A stretch of DNA of 64,000 bases from Bosea sp. (in: a-proteobacteria) (GCF_023953965.1 NZ_JAMLIX010000001.1:248001-312000); one strand, 5' to 3'. Shown: positions 26,624-35,871, counted from the stretch's first letter. Translations and numbers: made by a program. Notes: generated by a model from the sequence alone, not told the origin.

Positions 26624-27625
26624 CTATAGAATCAACTCGAACTCGAGCAGCAATGTGCGCTGCAGGAACGAGAAATTGTCGTCCGAGATCAGGGTCAGCA
26701 CGGTGCGCCCGTTCTCCTGATGGACCGACAGCCCCTCCATGTTATCGATCTCGCTGCCGAGATCGGCCTCGATCAGGGTGGGCCCGTCGAGCAAGGCGCC
26801 CGGCCCGATCCCGCGGCCGGCGATTCGCCTGATCCGCATGCCGACACCGCGCAGCGGCTTGTACCAGCGCTCCAGCAGCAGCATGTCGCCGGAGGGCAGG
26901 AAGGCGAGATCGGTGATGTCGTAGCCGCCGGGCCTCGCGACCGTGAACAGGCCGGGCCGCGGCCCACCGAGAATCGCGCCGATGGTCGGCTCGTCCTCCT
27001 TGCCCGAGCGCTCCGCGATCATGACGAGCGCGCCCTTCAGCGCGCCGGCCGGCACGACGCCGAGCGCCTCGAGCCCGCGATTGCGTGGCAGGCGCTTCAG
27101 CGCCGGCGGCAACGGCACGGGCCGGGCCCGGGCCTCGACGCCGTCGCGCGCCCAATCGAAGCGGGCGATCTCGTGCTTGCGCTCGATCCCGACGAAGGCT
27201 GTGCCGTCGGCGATGCAGAGGCTTTCGGTGTCGAACAGGCCCGAGCGCGTCAGCGGCCGGCCGGAGGCGCCGAGGATCGCCGCCATCTCGCCCTCCGCGA
27301 GGCCGGCGAGCCTGCCGCCTTCGGACATGACCTTCGCGGTGAGCCAGTAGCCGCGATCGCTGACCGCGACGAGATCGCGCCCGTCCCCCAGCCGCGCGAG
27401 GCCGGAAAAGCCGCCGAATCGCGGATGGCCGGATGACAGCACCAGCCCGCCGCGGAAATGCAGCGCGCCGAAGCGGCGCCTGTCGGTGTTGCGCGGTTCG
27501 AAGGCGGCGATGCGGCGCGCGGAAACCGCGACGGGAAAGCGGGTCTGCTCGATGGCCCGTGCCGCGCCCGGCAGCGCGAGCGTGCAGAGGCCCGCCAGCG
27601 CGGCGCGGCGGCTGAAAGGCCTCAA
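26624..27625 (-). CDS. Exported esterase-like-activity-of-phytase family protein
   Basis: 333 residues. The N-terminus SRRAALAGLCTLALPGAARA is a twin-arginine-like signal peptide, suggesting folded export to the periplasm. The body, with GHPRFGGFSGLARLGDGRDL, AVSDRGYWLTAKV, RNRGLEALGVVP and ERSGKEDEPTI, matches the phytase-esterase (PF13449) beta-propeller family. Substrate unknown in bacteria. Its start overlaps the cobT stop as ATGA, a linkage often seen in Hyphomicrobiales, which argues that it is expressed with the cobaltochelatase genes although no role in B12 synthesis is known. Confidence 0.82.
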   Translation of the reverse strand: MRPFSRRAALAGLCTLALPGAARAIEQTRFPVAVSARRIAAFEPRNTDRRRFGALHFRGGLVLSSGHPRFGGFSGLARLGDGRDLVAVSDRGYWLTAKVMSEGGRLAGLAEGEMAAILGASGRPLTRSGLFDTESLCIADGTAFVGIERKHEIARFDWARDGVEARARPVPLPPALKRLPRNRGLEALGVVPAGALKGALVMIAERSGKEDEPTIGAILGGPRPGLFTVARPGGYDITDLAFLPSGDMLLLERWYKPLRGVGMRIRRIAGRGIGPGALLDGPTLIEADLGSEIDNMEGLSVHQENGRTVLTLISDDNFSFLQRTLLLEFELIL

Positions 27626-29523
27626 TGCAGGCGACGCGACGCGCCGGAGGCGGAGCTCGTCGCCGGCCCGTCCTCCTCGAACAGCTCGGCGAGCTTCTCG
27701 GTCATGACGCCGCCCAGCTCCTCGGCATCGACGATCGTCACGGCGCGGCGGTAATAGCGGGTAACGTCATGGCCGATGCCGATGGCGATGAGCTCGATCG
27801 GCGAGCGCGTCTCGATCTCGGCGATGACATGGCGCAGATGCCGCTCGAGATAGTTGCCGGCATTGACCGAGAGCGTCGAATCGTCGACCGGGGCGCCGTC
27901 CGAGATCACCATCAGGATCTTGCGCTGCTCGGGCCGGCCGAGCAGGCGCTTATGCGCCCAATCCAGCGCCTCGCCGTCGATGTTCTCCTTGAGCAGCCCC
28001 TCGCGCATCATCAGCCCGAGATTCTTGCGCGCCCGCCGCCAGGGCGCGTCCGCCGCCTTGTAGACGATGTGGCGCAGATCGTTGAGCCGGCCGGGATTGG
28101 GCGGCTTGCCCGATTGCAGCCAGGCCTCGCGCGAGAGCCCACCCTTCCATGCGCGCGTGGTGAAGCCGAGCAGCTCGACCTTGACGCCGCAGCGCTCCAG
28201 CGTGCGGGCCAGGATGTCGGCGCAGGTCGCCGCGACCGTGATCGGCCGCCCGCGCATCGAGCCGGAATTGTCGATCAGCAGGGTGACGACCGTGTCGCGG
28301 AAATTGACGTCCGATTCCTGCCGGAAGGAGAGCGGCTGGAACGGATCGATGATGATGCGCGGCAGCCGGGCCGGATCGAGCGCGCCCTCCTCCAGGTCGA
28401 ATTCCCAGGAGCGGTTCTGCTGCGCCATCAGCCGCCGCTGCAGGCGGTTGGCGAGGCGGGCGACGACGCCCTGGAGATGGGCGAGCTGCTTGTCGAGATA
28501 GGCGCGAAGCCGCGTCAACTCCTCGGCATCGGAGAGCTCCTCGGCGGTGACGACCTCGTCGAACTTGGTCGTATAGGCCTTGTAGTCGGTGGCCTGGCGG
28601 CCGTCATTACGTCCCTCGCGCGGGCGCGGCGCCTCGCCGGCATCCTCGGATTCAGACGATTCGTCCTCCTCCTCCCGGTCGCCCGCGGGAGCGTCGGCCG
28701 CCTCGGAGGCGCCCTCCTCCAGCTCCTCGGTCGCGTCATCGCTGGTCTCGGTCTCGGAGCGGTCGGCGCCGCTCTCCTGCTCGGATTCGCCGTCCTGCTG
28801 CTGCTGGTCCTCGGAGGACTGGTCCTGGTTGTCCTCGTCCTCGTCCTGATCGTCGCCCTGCGCGCTCTGCTCGGCCATGTCGAGCGCGGCCAGCATGTCG
28901 CGCACGGTACGGGCGAAGCCGCGCTGGTCCTCGATCGTCTTCGTCAGCCGGTCGAGATCGGCGCCGGCCTTGGCCTCGATCTGCTCGCGCCAGAGCTCGA
29001 CCAGCTTCTGCGCCGCCTTCGGCGGCTTCAGGCCCGTCAGCCGCTCGCGCACCATCAGGGCGAGCGCATCCTCGAGCGGCGCGTCGGCCCGGTCGGTGAT
29101 CTCCTCATAGCGCCCGCCGCGGTGATAGCGGTCCTCCAGCATCGCGGTGATGTTGCCGGCCATGCCGGCCATCCGCCGCGAGCCGATCGATTCGACGCGC
29201 GCCTGCTCGACGGCGTCGAAGACGGCGCGCGCCGCATCGCCCTCAGGCGCGGCGCGGCGGTGGATCGTCGCATCGTGGCAGGCGAGGCGCAGCGCCATCG
29301 AATCGGCATGGCCGCGCAGGATCGCGACATCGCCGGGGCTGAGCTTGCGCGGCGGCTCAGGCAGGCGCGCCCGCTCGCCGACCAGCGACGGCTTGTCGGC
29401 GGCGAAGACGATCTCCATCTCCGGCTTGCGCGCGATCGCCTTCATCGCGCCCGAGATCGCCCGCTTCAGCGGCTCGGCGGGAGCTTCCTTCGGCGTTCCG
29501 GGCTTGCGGTTCGAGATGGACAA
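27622..29523 (-). CDS. cobT: Cobaltochelatase subunit CobT
   Basis: AAA-associated subunit of the aerobic CobNST complex that inserts cobalt into hydrogenobyrinic acid a,c-diamide in cobalamin synthesis. 633 residues, normal length. The N-terminal segment is followed by a very acidic Glu/Asp/Gln-rich linker (about 220-310) and a C-terminal von Willebrand A domain with the MIDAS motif TLLIDNSGSMRGRP. It lies 22 bases after cobS. The large subunit cobN is not in the window. Encoded acidic tract explains the long antisense ORF, which is not a gene. Confidence 0.95.
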   Translation of the reverse strand: MSISNRKPGTPKEAPAEPLKRAISGAMKAIARKPEMEIVFAADKPSLVGERARLPEPPRKLSPGDVAILRGHADSMALRLACHDATIHRRAAPEGDAARAVFDAVEQARVESIGSRRMAGMAGNITAMLEDRYHRGGRYEEITDRADAPLEDALALMVRERLTGLKPPKAAQKLVELWREQIEAKAGADLDRLTKTIEDQRGFARTVRDMLAALDMAEQSAQGDDQDEDEDNQDQSSEDQQQQDGESEQESGADRSETETSDDATEELEEGASEAADAPAGDREEEDESSESEDAGEAPRPREGRNDGRQATDYKAYTTKFDEVVTAEELSDAEELTRLRAYLDKQLAHLQGVVARLANRLQRRLMAQQNRSWEFDLEEGALDPARLPRIIIDPFQPLSFRQESDVNFRDTVVTLLIDNSGSMRGRPITVAATCADILARTLERCGVKVELLGFTTRAWKGGLSREAWLQSGKPPNPGRLNDLRHIVYKAADAPWRRARKNLGLMMREGLLKENIDGEALDWAHKRLLGRPEQRKILMVISDGAPVDDSTLSVNAGNYLERHLRHVIAEIETRSPIELIAIGIGHDVTRYYRRAVTIVDAEELGGVMTEKLAELFEEDGPATSSASGASRRLH

Positions 29524-29545
29524 GGCGCGGCCGTTCTCTGGAGTT

Positions 29546-30532
29546 CTAGCTCAGCACCACGTTGGCGGCGCTCTCCGGCAGCTCCTTGCCGAAAGAGCGC
29601 TGGTAGAACTCGGCCACCAGCGTGCGCTCCATCTCGTCGCATTTGTTGAGGAAGGTGACGCGGAAGGCGAAGCCGATATCGCCGAAGATCGCCGCGTTCT
29701 CCGCCCAGGTGATGACGGTGCGCGGGCTCATCACGGTCGAGAGATCGCCGTTCATGAAGGCGTTGCGGGTGAGATCGGCGACGCGGACCATCTTGTTGAC
29801 GATGTCCTTGCCGTCCGGCGCCTTCTGGTAGTGCTTCGACTTCGCCAGCACGATCGCGACCTCGTTGTCGTGCGGCAGGTAATTCAGCGTGGTCACGATC
29901 GACCAGCGGTCCATCTGGCCCTGGTTGATCTGCTGGGTGCCGTGATAGAGGCCCGACGTGTCGCCGAGGCCGACCGTGTTGGCGGTTGCGAAGAGGCGGA
30001 AGGCGGGGTGCGGGCGGATGACGCGCTTCTGGTCGAGCAGGGTGAGCTTGCCGGACTGCTCCAGCACGCGCTGGATCACGAACATCACGTCCGGGCGGCC
30101 GGCATCGTATTCGTCGAAGACCAGCGCGATGTTGTTCTGCAGCGCCCAGGGCAGGATGCCGTCCTGGAACTCGGTGATCTGCTTGCCTTCCTTCAGCACG
30201 ATCGCGTCCTTGCCGACGAGGTCGAGGCGCGAGACGTGGCTGTCGAGGTTGACGCGCACGCAGGGCCAGTTGAGGCGGGCGGCGACCTGCTCGATATGGG
30301 TCGATTTGCCGGTGCCGTGATAGCCCGAGATCATGACGCGGCGGTTATGGGCGAAGCCGGCGAGGATCGCGATCGTGGTGTCGCGGTCGAAGCGGTAATC
30401 CGGGTCGAGATCGGGCACATGCGCATCGGCGGTGGAATAGGCCGGCACCTCGAGATCCGTTTCGATCCCGAAGGTCTGCCGGACCGACAGCTTCATGTCG
30501 GGCAGGCCGGGCGCGGTCGTCGTCGTCATCAT
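29546..30532 (-). CDS. cobS: Cobaltochelatase subunit CobS
   Basis: AAA+ ATPase partner of CobT; powers cobalt insertion. 328 residues from the ATG at 30532 (30529 also possible), preceded by CGGAGACAAG. The N-terminus MKLSVRQTFGIETDLEVP is diagnostic of CobS. Walker A GYHGTGKST, Walker B NIALVFDEYDAG and the sensor segment RLFATANTVGLGD are intact. The longer reading from 30697 adds non-conserved sequence. First gene of the cobS-cobT-phytase-like unit. Confidence 0.96.
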   Translation of the reverse strand: MMTTTTAPGLPDMKLSVRQTFGIETDLEVPAYSTADAHVPDLDPDYRFDRDTTIAILAGFAHNRRVMISGYHGTGKSTHIEQVAARLNWPCVRVNLDSHVSRLDLVGKDAIVLKEGKQITEFQDGILPWALQNNIALVFDEYDAGRPDVMFVIQRVLEQSGKLTLLDQKRVIRPHPAFRLFATANTVGLGDTSGLYHGTQQINQGQMDRWSIVTTLNYLPHDNEVAIVLAKSKHYQKAPDGKDIVNKMVRVADLTRNAFMNGDLSTVMSPRTVITWAENAAIFGDIGFAFRVTFLNKCDEMERTLVAEFYQRSFGKELPESAANVVLS

Positions 30533-30747
30533 CTTGTCTCCGGGCAAAGGGCCGTGACCGGAATTCGCCGGGCAACCCAAAAGCCGACCGAGGAGGGAGG
30601 CGGATACTCCCTCATTAGAGCGAAAGGCCGGGGGCGGCAATTCGCAAAGCTGCACCCCGGCACACGCAAAGGGCATGCCGGGCTTCGGCACGGGCATTTC
30701 CGAAAAGCCGATTCCCCTTGCCCGTGCGATGCTCTAAGCCTGCGCGC

Positions 30748-30936
30748 ATGACGTTTTCCAACACGCTCGTCTCCATCGCGGTCGCGGCCGTTGCCCTCGT
30801 GCTTCTGCTCGGCCTCGTCAACATGCTGCGCGGCGGCAGCGCCAACACCTCGCAGCGGCTGATGCGGCTCAGGGTCATCCTGCAATTCATCGCCATCATC
30901 CTGATCGTCATCGTGCTGTGGTGGCGCAACGGCTGA
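30748..30936 (+). CDS. Twin-transmembrane small protein (HIG1-like)
   Basis: 62 residues with two hydrophobic helices (LVSIAVAAVALVLLLGLVNM and VILQFIAIILIVIVLWW) joined by the short positively charged loop RGGSANTSQRLMRLR. This is the pattern of the alphaproteobacterial 'twin transmembrane protein' group related to hypoxia-induced HIG1 proteins, some of which associate with cytochrome oxidase. No clear ribosome site before the ATG at 30748. Divergent from cobS. Adenosyltransferase and this gene are frequently near each other in Hyphomicrobiales. Confidence 0.75.
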   Translation: MTFSNTLVSIAVAAVALVLLLGLVNMLRGGSANTSQRLMRLRVILQFIAIILIVIVLWWRNG

Positions 30937-31092
30937 AAGCCCTGCGACACCACGCGCAAGCAACTGAAATCAAAAACGAATCTGACGCGTTTTGCTGTGG
31001 GCGAGGGCTCGCTTCGGCGGGTTTCGCCACATTCCGGACACGAGTGTGTGCGCTTCACTAACGCCTCGTCACAGCTTTTTTGCCCAGGGTCC

Positions 31093-31689
31093 ATGCTCCG
31101 CGTCGCGTCGCTGTTTCTTGCCGTTTGCCTCACCGTCTCTGGCGCTTGCGCGCAGACCCGGTCGCTCTCCGGCACTGTCTCCAGCTACGCCCCAGCCAGC
31201 GAGCCGCCGGCCCCGGCCTGGGAGGCGCGCGTCGGCGCCGGCCTCGCCAATCCCGGCGGGCGCGAGAGCGGGCTGGCGAATCTGAGCGCGGACATCCTGT
31301 CGCCGCGCCTCGCCCAGCCGGGCGACCGGATCGCGGCGGCCTTCATCCCGCGCTTCAACATGGGTGCGAGCCTCAACCTCAACGGCACGCGCTATGCCTA
31401 TGCCGGGGCGACATGGGCCTTCGACGTGACGCGCGACGTCTTCGTCGAGGCGAGCCTCGGCGCGGCGCTGAACGACGCCAAGACCGGGCCGGTCTTCCCT
31501 GAGAACCGCCTGGCGCTCGGCTGCAACACCGGGACGCGCGAGGCGGCGGCCCTCGGCTTCCGGCTGTCGGACCGCTGGAGCCTCGTCACCACGCTCGAGC
31601 ATTTCAGAACGCTCGGCTGCTCCGACAAGCCCGGCGCCTCCAATCGCGGCCCGGCCAATATCGGTGCGAGGCTCGGCTACAGCTTCTGA
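31093..31689 (+). CDS. PagL-like outer-membrane beta-barrel protein without the catalytic Ser
   Basis: 198 residues with a signal peptide (MLRVASLFLAVCLTVSGACA). The mature part alternates amphipathic strands ending in IGARLGYSF with terminal Phe, as in outer-membrane barrels. RLALGCNTGTREAAALGFRL, RWSLVTTLEH and ANIGARLGYSF align by eye with the acyloxyacyl hydrolase/PagL lipid A 3-O-deacylase family. In that family the active site is His-x-Ser-Asn; here it reads EHFRTLGC, so His170 is kept while Ser and Asn are Arg172 and Thr173. The protein is probably not a deacylase. Start at 31093 preferred for the signal peptide. Confidence 0.72.
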   Translation: MLRVASLFLAVCLTVSGACAQTRSLSGTVSSYAPASEPPAPAWEARVGAGLANPGGRESGLANLSADILSPRLAQPGDRIAAAFIPRFNMGASLNLNGTRYAYAGATWAFDVTRDVFVEASLGAALNDAKTGPVFPENRLALGCNTGTREAAALGFRLSDRWSLVTTLEHFRTLGCSDKPGASNRGPANIGARLGYSF

Positions 31690-31746
31690 AGCCGGCGGCG
31701 GTGGAAACCCGCTTCCGTCCCGCACCGGCCGCGCTATAAGCAAGCT

Positions 31747-32328
31747 ATGGTCAAGCTCAACCGCATCTATACCCGCACCGGCGACAAGGGCACCACCGGG
31801 CTGACGAGCGGCCCGCGCCGGCCGAAATTCGACCTCAGGGTCTCAGCCTACGGCACCGTCGACGAAACCAATGCCTGCATTGGGCTCGCCCGCCTGCATG
31901 CGGCGGCGGAGGATGCCGGGGTCGAGGCCATGCTGGGACGCATCAGCAACGACCTCTTCGACCTCGGCGCCGATCTCTCGACGCCCGAGACGGACAAGCC
32001 CCTCGCCTTCGAGCCCCTGCGCATCGTCCAGGCCCAGGTCGACCGGATCGAGGCCGAGATCGACGCGCTGAACGCGGATCTTTCCCCCTTGCGCTCCTTC
32101 GTCCTGCCGGGCGGGACGCTCGCCGCGACCCATCTCCACCTCGCCCGCACGGTCGCCCGCCGGGCCGAGCGCCTGATGACCGAGCTCGCCGCGACCGAGG
32201 GCGAGAGCGTCGCCGCGCCCGCGCTCAGATACATCAACCGCCTTTCGGACTTCCTGTTCGTCGCCTCCCGCTTCCTCAACGCCAAGGCGGCCGGCGACGT
32301 GCTCTGGGTGCCCGGCGCCAATCGCTGA
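31747..32328 (+). CDS. Cob(I)alamin/cob(I)yrinic acid adenosyltransferase, PduO type
   Basis: Transfers the 5'-deoxyadenosyl group from ATP to cob(I)alamin to make coenzyme B12. 193 residues. The ATP-binding N-terminus KLNRIYTRTGDKGTTGLTSG, the middle FVLPGGTLAATHLHLARTVA with RRAERL, and the C-terminal RYINRLSDFLFVASRFLN are the diagnostic PduO-type motifs. It is complete. It neighbours cobS/cobT on the opposite strand and a rhomboid gene 8 bases downstream, with which it is probably co-transcribed. Confidence 0.95.
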   Translation: MVKLNRIYTRTGDKGTTGLTSGPRRPKFDLRVSAYGTVDETNACIGLARLHAAAEDAGVEAMLGRISNDLFDLGADLSTPETDKPLAFEPLRIVQAQVDRIEAEIDALNADLSPLRSFVLPGGTLAATHLHLARTVARRAERLMTELAATEGESVAAPALRYINRLSDFLFVASRFLNAKAAGDVLWVPGANR

Positions 32329-32336
32329 GTCCGCGC

Positions 32337-33035
32337 GTGTTCGTTCCCCTGCATGATGGCGTGCCGCTGCGCTTCATGCGCACGCCCGGCGTCACCTACG
32401 GGCTGATCGGCGCCTGCCTCGTGCTGCGGCTTACCCTGCGGCTCTGGCCCGGGCAGGAGGCGGAGCTTGCGATCATGGCCGGGTTCGGGATGATCCCCTC
32501 GGTGCTGTTCGGCACGGCCGTGCTGCCGGAAGGGCTTGCCCATCTGCCACCCTGGCTGACCCTGTTCAGCAACGTGCTGCTGCACGCCGGTTTCGCGCAT
32601 CTGATCGGCAACGTGCTGTTCCTCTGGGTCTTCGGCGACAATGTCGAGGATGCGATGGGTCATGCCCGCTTCCTCGTCTTCTTCTTCCTGTGCGGGCTCG
32701 GCGGCTCGCTCTTCCATGCCGGCATGCATCCGGATTCGGAGCAGCCGCTGATCGGCGCCTCGGGCGCCATCTCCGGCGTCATCGCCTCCTATCTGATGAT
32801 CTATCCGCAGGTGCGCATCTGGGGGCTCGCCTTCAACTGGATCCCGATCCACATCCCGGCGCTCTATGCACTCGGCGGCTGGATCCTGCTGCAGGCGGCC
32901 GCCGCCCTCCTCGGCGCCGACGGCGCGATCGGCTGGTGGGCGCATCTCGGCGGGCTGGCGACGGGGGCCGCGCTGACCCCGCTTTTCGTGCACCGCAACA
33001 TCGCCCTGTTCGGGCGCGGGCCCGTCCGTAGCTGA
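32337..33035 (+). CDS. Rhomboid family intramembrane serine protease
   Basis: 232 residues, several transmembrane segments. Catalytic Ser is in GASGAISGV and the catalytic His in WWAHLGGLATG; the HAGFAHLIGNVLFLWVFGDN segment with the conserved His and Asn of the oxyanion region precedes them. Predicted to cleave membrane protein substrates within the inner membrane. Starts with GTG at 32337, 8 bases after the adenosyltransferase stop; this linkage recurs in the order. Substrate unknown. Confidence 0.92.
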   Translation: MFVPLHDGVPLRFMRTPGVTYGLIGACLVLRLTLRLWPGQEAELAIMAGFGMIPSVLFGTAVLPEGLAHLPPWLTLFSNVLLHAGFAHLIGNVLFLWVFGDNVEDAMGHARFLVFFFLCGLGGSLFHAGMHPDSEQPLIGASGAISGVIASYLMIYPQVRIWGLAFNWIPIHIPALYALGGWILLQAAAALLGADGAIGWWAHLGGLATGAALTPLFVHRNIALFGRGPVRS

Positions 33036-33076
33036 AGCCGCGCCATCTCGCCTCCGGGCCGCAGCTCCGACGGGCG

Positions 33077-33105
33077 TTGACAAGCGCAAACGGGCGTCGT
33101 TACGG
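33077..33105 (+). promoter_or_regulatory. Candidate promoter for etfB-etfA
   Basis: TTGACA (33077-33082), 17-base spacer, TTACGG (33100-33105), about 100 bases upstream of etfB. Confidence 0.45.
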
Positions 33106-33201
33106 TCCCCCCGCATTCCAGCCGAGGGCCGCGATGCCGCTGTCCTGTCGCCAGGGACGGCGCGGCGTGAGGCGCATCTCTTCTGATACGGTGATCGGAC
33201 G

Positions 33202-33948
33202 ATGAAGATCTTGGTGCCCGTGAAACGGGTTGTCGATTACAACGTGAAGATCCGCGTCAAGGCGGACGGGTCCGGCGTCGAGCTGGCGAACGTCAAGATG
33301 TCGATGAACCCGTTCGACGAGATCGCGGTGGAAGAAGCGCTGCGCCTGAAGGAAGCCGGCAAGGCGAGCGAGGTCATCGTTGTCTCGATCGGCCCGCAGC
33401 AGGCGGCCGAGACGATCCGTACCGGGCTGGCCATGGGCGCCGATCGCGGCATCCTGGTCAAGGTAGACGGCGTGGTCGAGCCGCTGGCGGTCGCCAAGCT
33501 CCTGAAAAGGATCGTCGAGCAGGAAAACCCCGGCTTCGTCATCCTCGGCAAGCAGGCGATCGACGACGACTGCAACCAGACCGGCCAGATGCTGGCCGCC
33601 CTGCTCGGCTGGCCGCAGGGCACCTTCGCCTCGAAGGTCGCGATCGGCGACGGCTCGGTCGACGTCACCCGCGAGGTCGATGGCGGCCTCCAGACCGTGT
33701 CGCTCAAGCTGCCGGCTATCGTCACCACCGATCTGCGCCTGAACGAGCCGCGCTATGCCTCGCTGCCCAACATCATGAAGGCGAAGAAGAAGCCGCTCGA
33801 CGAGACCTCCGCCGAGGCGCTCGGCGTCGATGTCTCGCCACGGCTCAAGGTGCTGAAGACGGTGGAGCCAGCCGGCCGCTCCGCCGGCGTCAAGGTGGCC
33901 TCGGCCGCCGAACTCGTCTCCAAGCTCAAGACCGCCGGGGTGATCTGA
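33202..33948 (+). CDS. etfB: Electron transfer flavoprotein beta subunit
   Basis: 248 residues, normal length. KILVPVKRVVDYNVKIRVK and the AMP-binding region GKQAIDDDCNQTGQMLAALL are the class signatures, with ANIMKAKKKPLDE at the usual recognition-loop position that docks acyl-CoA dehydrogenases. Accepts electrons from acyl-CoA dehydrogenases such as those at 53437 and 62198 and passes them to ETF:ubiquinone oxidoreductase. The stop overlaps etfA in TGATG. Confidence 0.97.
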   Translation: MKILVPVKRVVDYNVKIRVKADGSGVELANVKMSMNPFDEIAVEEALRLKEAGKASEVIVVSIGPQQAAETIRTGLAMGADRGILVKVDGVVEPLAVAKLLKRIVEQENPGFVILGKQAIDDDCNQTGQMLAALLGWPQGTFASKVAIGDGSVDVTREVDGGLQTVSLKLPAIVTTDLRLNEPRYASLPNIMKAKKKPLDETSAEALGVDVSPRLKVLKTVEPAGRSAGVKVASAAELVSKLKTAGVI

Positions 33949-34904
33949 TGACCACGCTGCTGATCGCCGAACACGACAACGCCTCCGTCAAGGACGCCAC
34001 CGCCAAGGCGCTGACCGCCGCCGCCAAGCTCGGCGGCCCCGTCCACATCCTCGTCGCCGGCCAGGGTGCCAAGGGCGCGGCCGATGCGGCCGCCAAGCTT
34101 GCGGGCGTCGAGAAGGTGCTGCTCGCCGACGACGCCGCTTACGGCCATGCGCTGGCGGAGCCGCTGGCGGCGCTGATCGTCAAGCTCGCGGATGCTTACG
34201 ACGCCATCGTCGCGCCCTCGACCACGACGGGCAAGAACGTGCTGCCGCGCGTCGCCGCCCTGCTCGACGTGATGCAGGTCTCGGACGTGACCAAGGTCGT
34301 CTCGCCCGACACCTTCGAGCGCCCGGTCTATGCCGGCAACGCCATCCAGACGGTGCAGTCGGGCGACGCCAAGAAGCTCATCACCATCCGCACCGCCTCC
34401 TTCGCGGCGGCGGGCCAAGGGGCTGATGGAGCCGGCTCGGCTCCGGTCGAGGCCGTCGCGGCGGCCGAGAACCCCGGCAGCTCGTCCTTCAAGGGCGAGG
34501 AGGTCGCCAAGTCCGACCGTCCGGAGCTGGCTTCCGCCAAGATCATCATCTCGGGCGGTCGCGCGCTCGGCTCGGCCGAGAATTTCGGCAAGGTGATCGA
34601 GCCGGTCGCCGACAGGCTCGGCGCGGCGATGGGCGCCTCGCGCGCCGCGGTCGATGCCGGCTACGCCCCCAATGACTGGCAGGTCGGCCAGACCGGCAAG
34701 GTCGTCGCGCCGGAGCTTTACATCGCGGTCGGCATCTCCGGCGCGATCCAGCATCTGGCCGGCATGAAGGACTCAAAGGTCATCGTCGCGATCAACAAGG
34801 ACGAGGAGGCGCCGATCTTCCAGATCGCCGATTACGGCCTCGTCGGCGACCTCTTCACCGTCCTGCCCGAGCTCGACGCCGAACTCGCCAAGGCCGGCGG
34901 ATAG
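33948..34904 (+). CDS. etfA: Electron transfer flavoprotein alpha subunit
   Basis: 318 residues. The C-terminal FAD-binding domain carries the ETFA signature APELYIAVGISGAIQHLAGM, and ADYGLVGDLFTVLPEL ends the protein. Binds FAD and forms the heterodimer with EtfB. Translationally coupled to etfB. A GC-rich hairpin follows the stop; the 3-hydroxybutyryl-CoA dehydrogenase gene is next, a normal core arrangement in Hyphomicrobiales. Confidence 0.97.
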   Translation: MTTLLIAEHDNASVKDATAKALTAAAKLGGPVHILVAGQGAKGAADAAAKLAGVEKVLLADDAAYGHALAEPLAALIVKLADAYDAIVAPSTTTGKNVLPRVAALLDVMQVSDVTKVVSPDTFERPVYAGNAIQTVQSGDAKKLITIRTASFAAAGQGADGAGSAPVEAVAAAENPGSSSFKGEEVAKSDRPELASAKIIISGGRALGSAENFGKVIEPVADRLGAAMGASRAAVDAGYAPNDWQVGQTGKVVAPELYIAVGISGAIQHLAGMKDSKVIVAINKDEEAPIFQIADYGLVGDLFTVLPELDAELAKAGG

Positions 34905-34921
34905 CACGGAACCACCACTTC

Positions 34922-34943
34922 CGGGCCGCCCCAGGGCGGCCCG
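34922..34943 (+). terminator. Hairpin after etfA
   Basis: Perfect 9-bp stem CGGGCCGCC / GGCGGCCCG with a 4-base loop, followed only by TTCC. Either a weak terminator or a stability element that reduces read-through into the dehydrogenase gene. Confidence 0.5.
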
Positions 34944-34986
34944 TTCCGCTCCCGCGGGAGCCTGAACGTTCATCCGGGATCAAACC

Positions 34987-35871
34987 ATGTCGGACCACGC
35001 GATCAAGACGATCGGTATCATCGGGGCAGGCCAGATGGGCAACGGCATCGCCCATGTCGCGGCCGCCGCCGGCTTCGGCATCCGGCTGCACGACATCGCC
35101 GAGGATCGCATCAACGCCGCGCTCGCCACGATCGACGGCAACATGGCCCGGCAGGTCGCGAAGGGCGCGCTGGCGGAGGAGGAACGCCGGGCGGCGATCG
35201 CGCGCATCCAGCCCGCCATCGGCCTTGCCGATCTCGGCGATTGCGATCTCGTGATCGAGGCCGCGACCGAAAACGAGGAGGTCAAGCGCAAGATCTTCAC
35301 GGCGGTCTGCCCGCATCTGCGGCCCGACGCGATCCTGGCCTCCAACACCTCCTCGATCTCGATCACGCGGCTTGCCGCCGCGACCGATCGCCCCGAGCAC
35401 TTCATCGGCATCCATTTCATGAATCCCGTGCCGCTGATGCAGCTCGTCGAGCTGATCCGCGGCATCGCCACCGACGACGGCACCTTCGAGCGCGCCAAGA
35501 GCCTCGTCGCCGCGCTGCAAAAGACCGTCTCGGTCTCCGAGGATTTCCCGGCCTTCATCGTCAACCGCATCCTGCTGCCGATGATCAACGAGGCCGTCTA
35601 CACGCTCTATGAGGGCGTCGGCTCGGTGGACGCGATCGACACCGCGATGCGGCTCGGCGCCAACCACCCGATGGGGCCGCTCCAGCTCGCCGACTTCATC
35701 GGCCTCGATACCTGCCTCTCGGTGATGCAGGTTCTCCATGACGGGCTGGCCGATTCGAAATACCGGCCCTGCCCGCTCCTGGTGAAATATGTCGAGGCCG
35801 GCTGGCTCGGCCGCAAGACCAAGCGCGGCTTCTACGATTATCGCGGCGAGAAGCCGGTCCCGACACGCTGA
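34987..35871 (+). CDS. 3-hydroxybutyryl-CoA dehydrogenase
   Basis: 294 residues, stand-alone single-function form. NAD-binding GIIGAGQMGNGIAH, the catalytic His in EHFIGIHFMNPVPLMQLVE, and the C-terminal GANHPMGPLQLADFIGLD are intact. Interconverts (S)-3-hydroxyacyl-CoA and 3-oxoacyl-CoA with NAD(P), acting in butyrate/PHB-related metabolism. Located downstream of etfBA as in many Hyphomicrobiales. A second, divergent paralogue lies at 58887-59747. Confidence 0.95.
   Translation: MSDHAIKTIGIIGAGQMGNGIAHVAAAAGFGIRLHDIAEDRINAALATIDGNMARQVAKGALAEEERRAAIARIQPAIGLADLGDCDLVIEAATENEEVKRKIFTAVCPHLRPDAILASNTSSISITRLAAATDRPEHFIGIHFMNPVPLMQLVELIRGIATDDGTFERAKSLVAALQKTVSVSEDFPAFIVNRILLPMINEAVYTLYEGVGSVDAIDTAMRLGANHPMGPLQLADFIGLDTCLSVMQVLHDGLADSKYRPCPLLVKYVEAGWLGRKTKRGFYDYRGEKPVPTR

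Noticed and set aside
27625..29649. 674-codon plus-strand open frame
   Set aside because: Antisense to cobT; long Leu/Val runs arise from the Glu/Asp-rich linker of CobT read backward.
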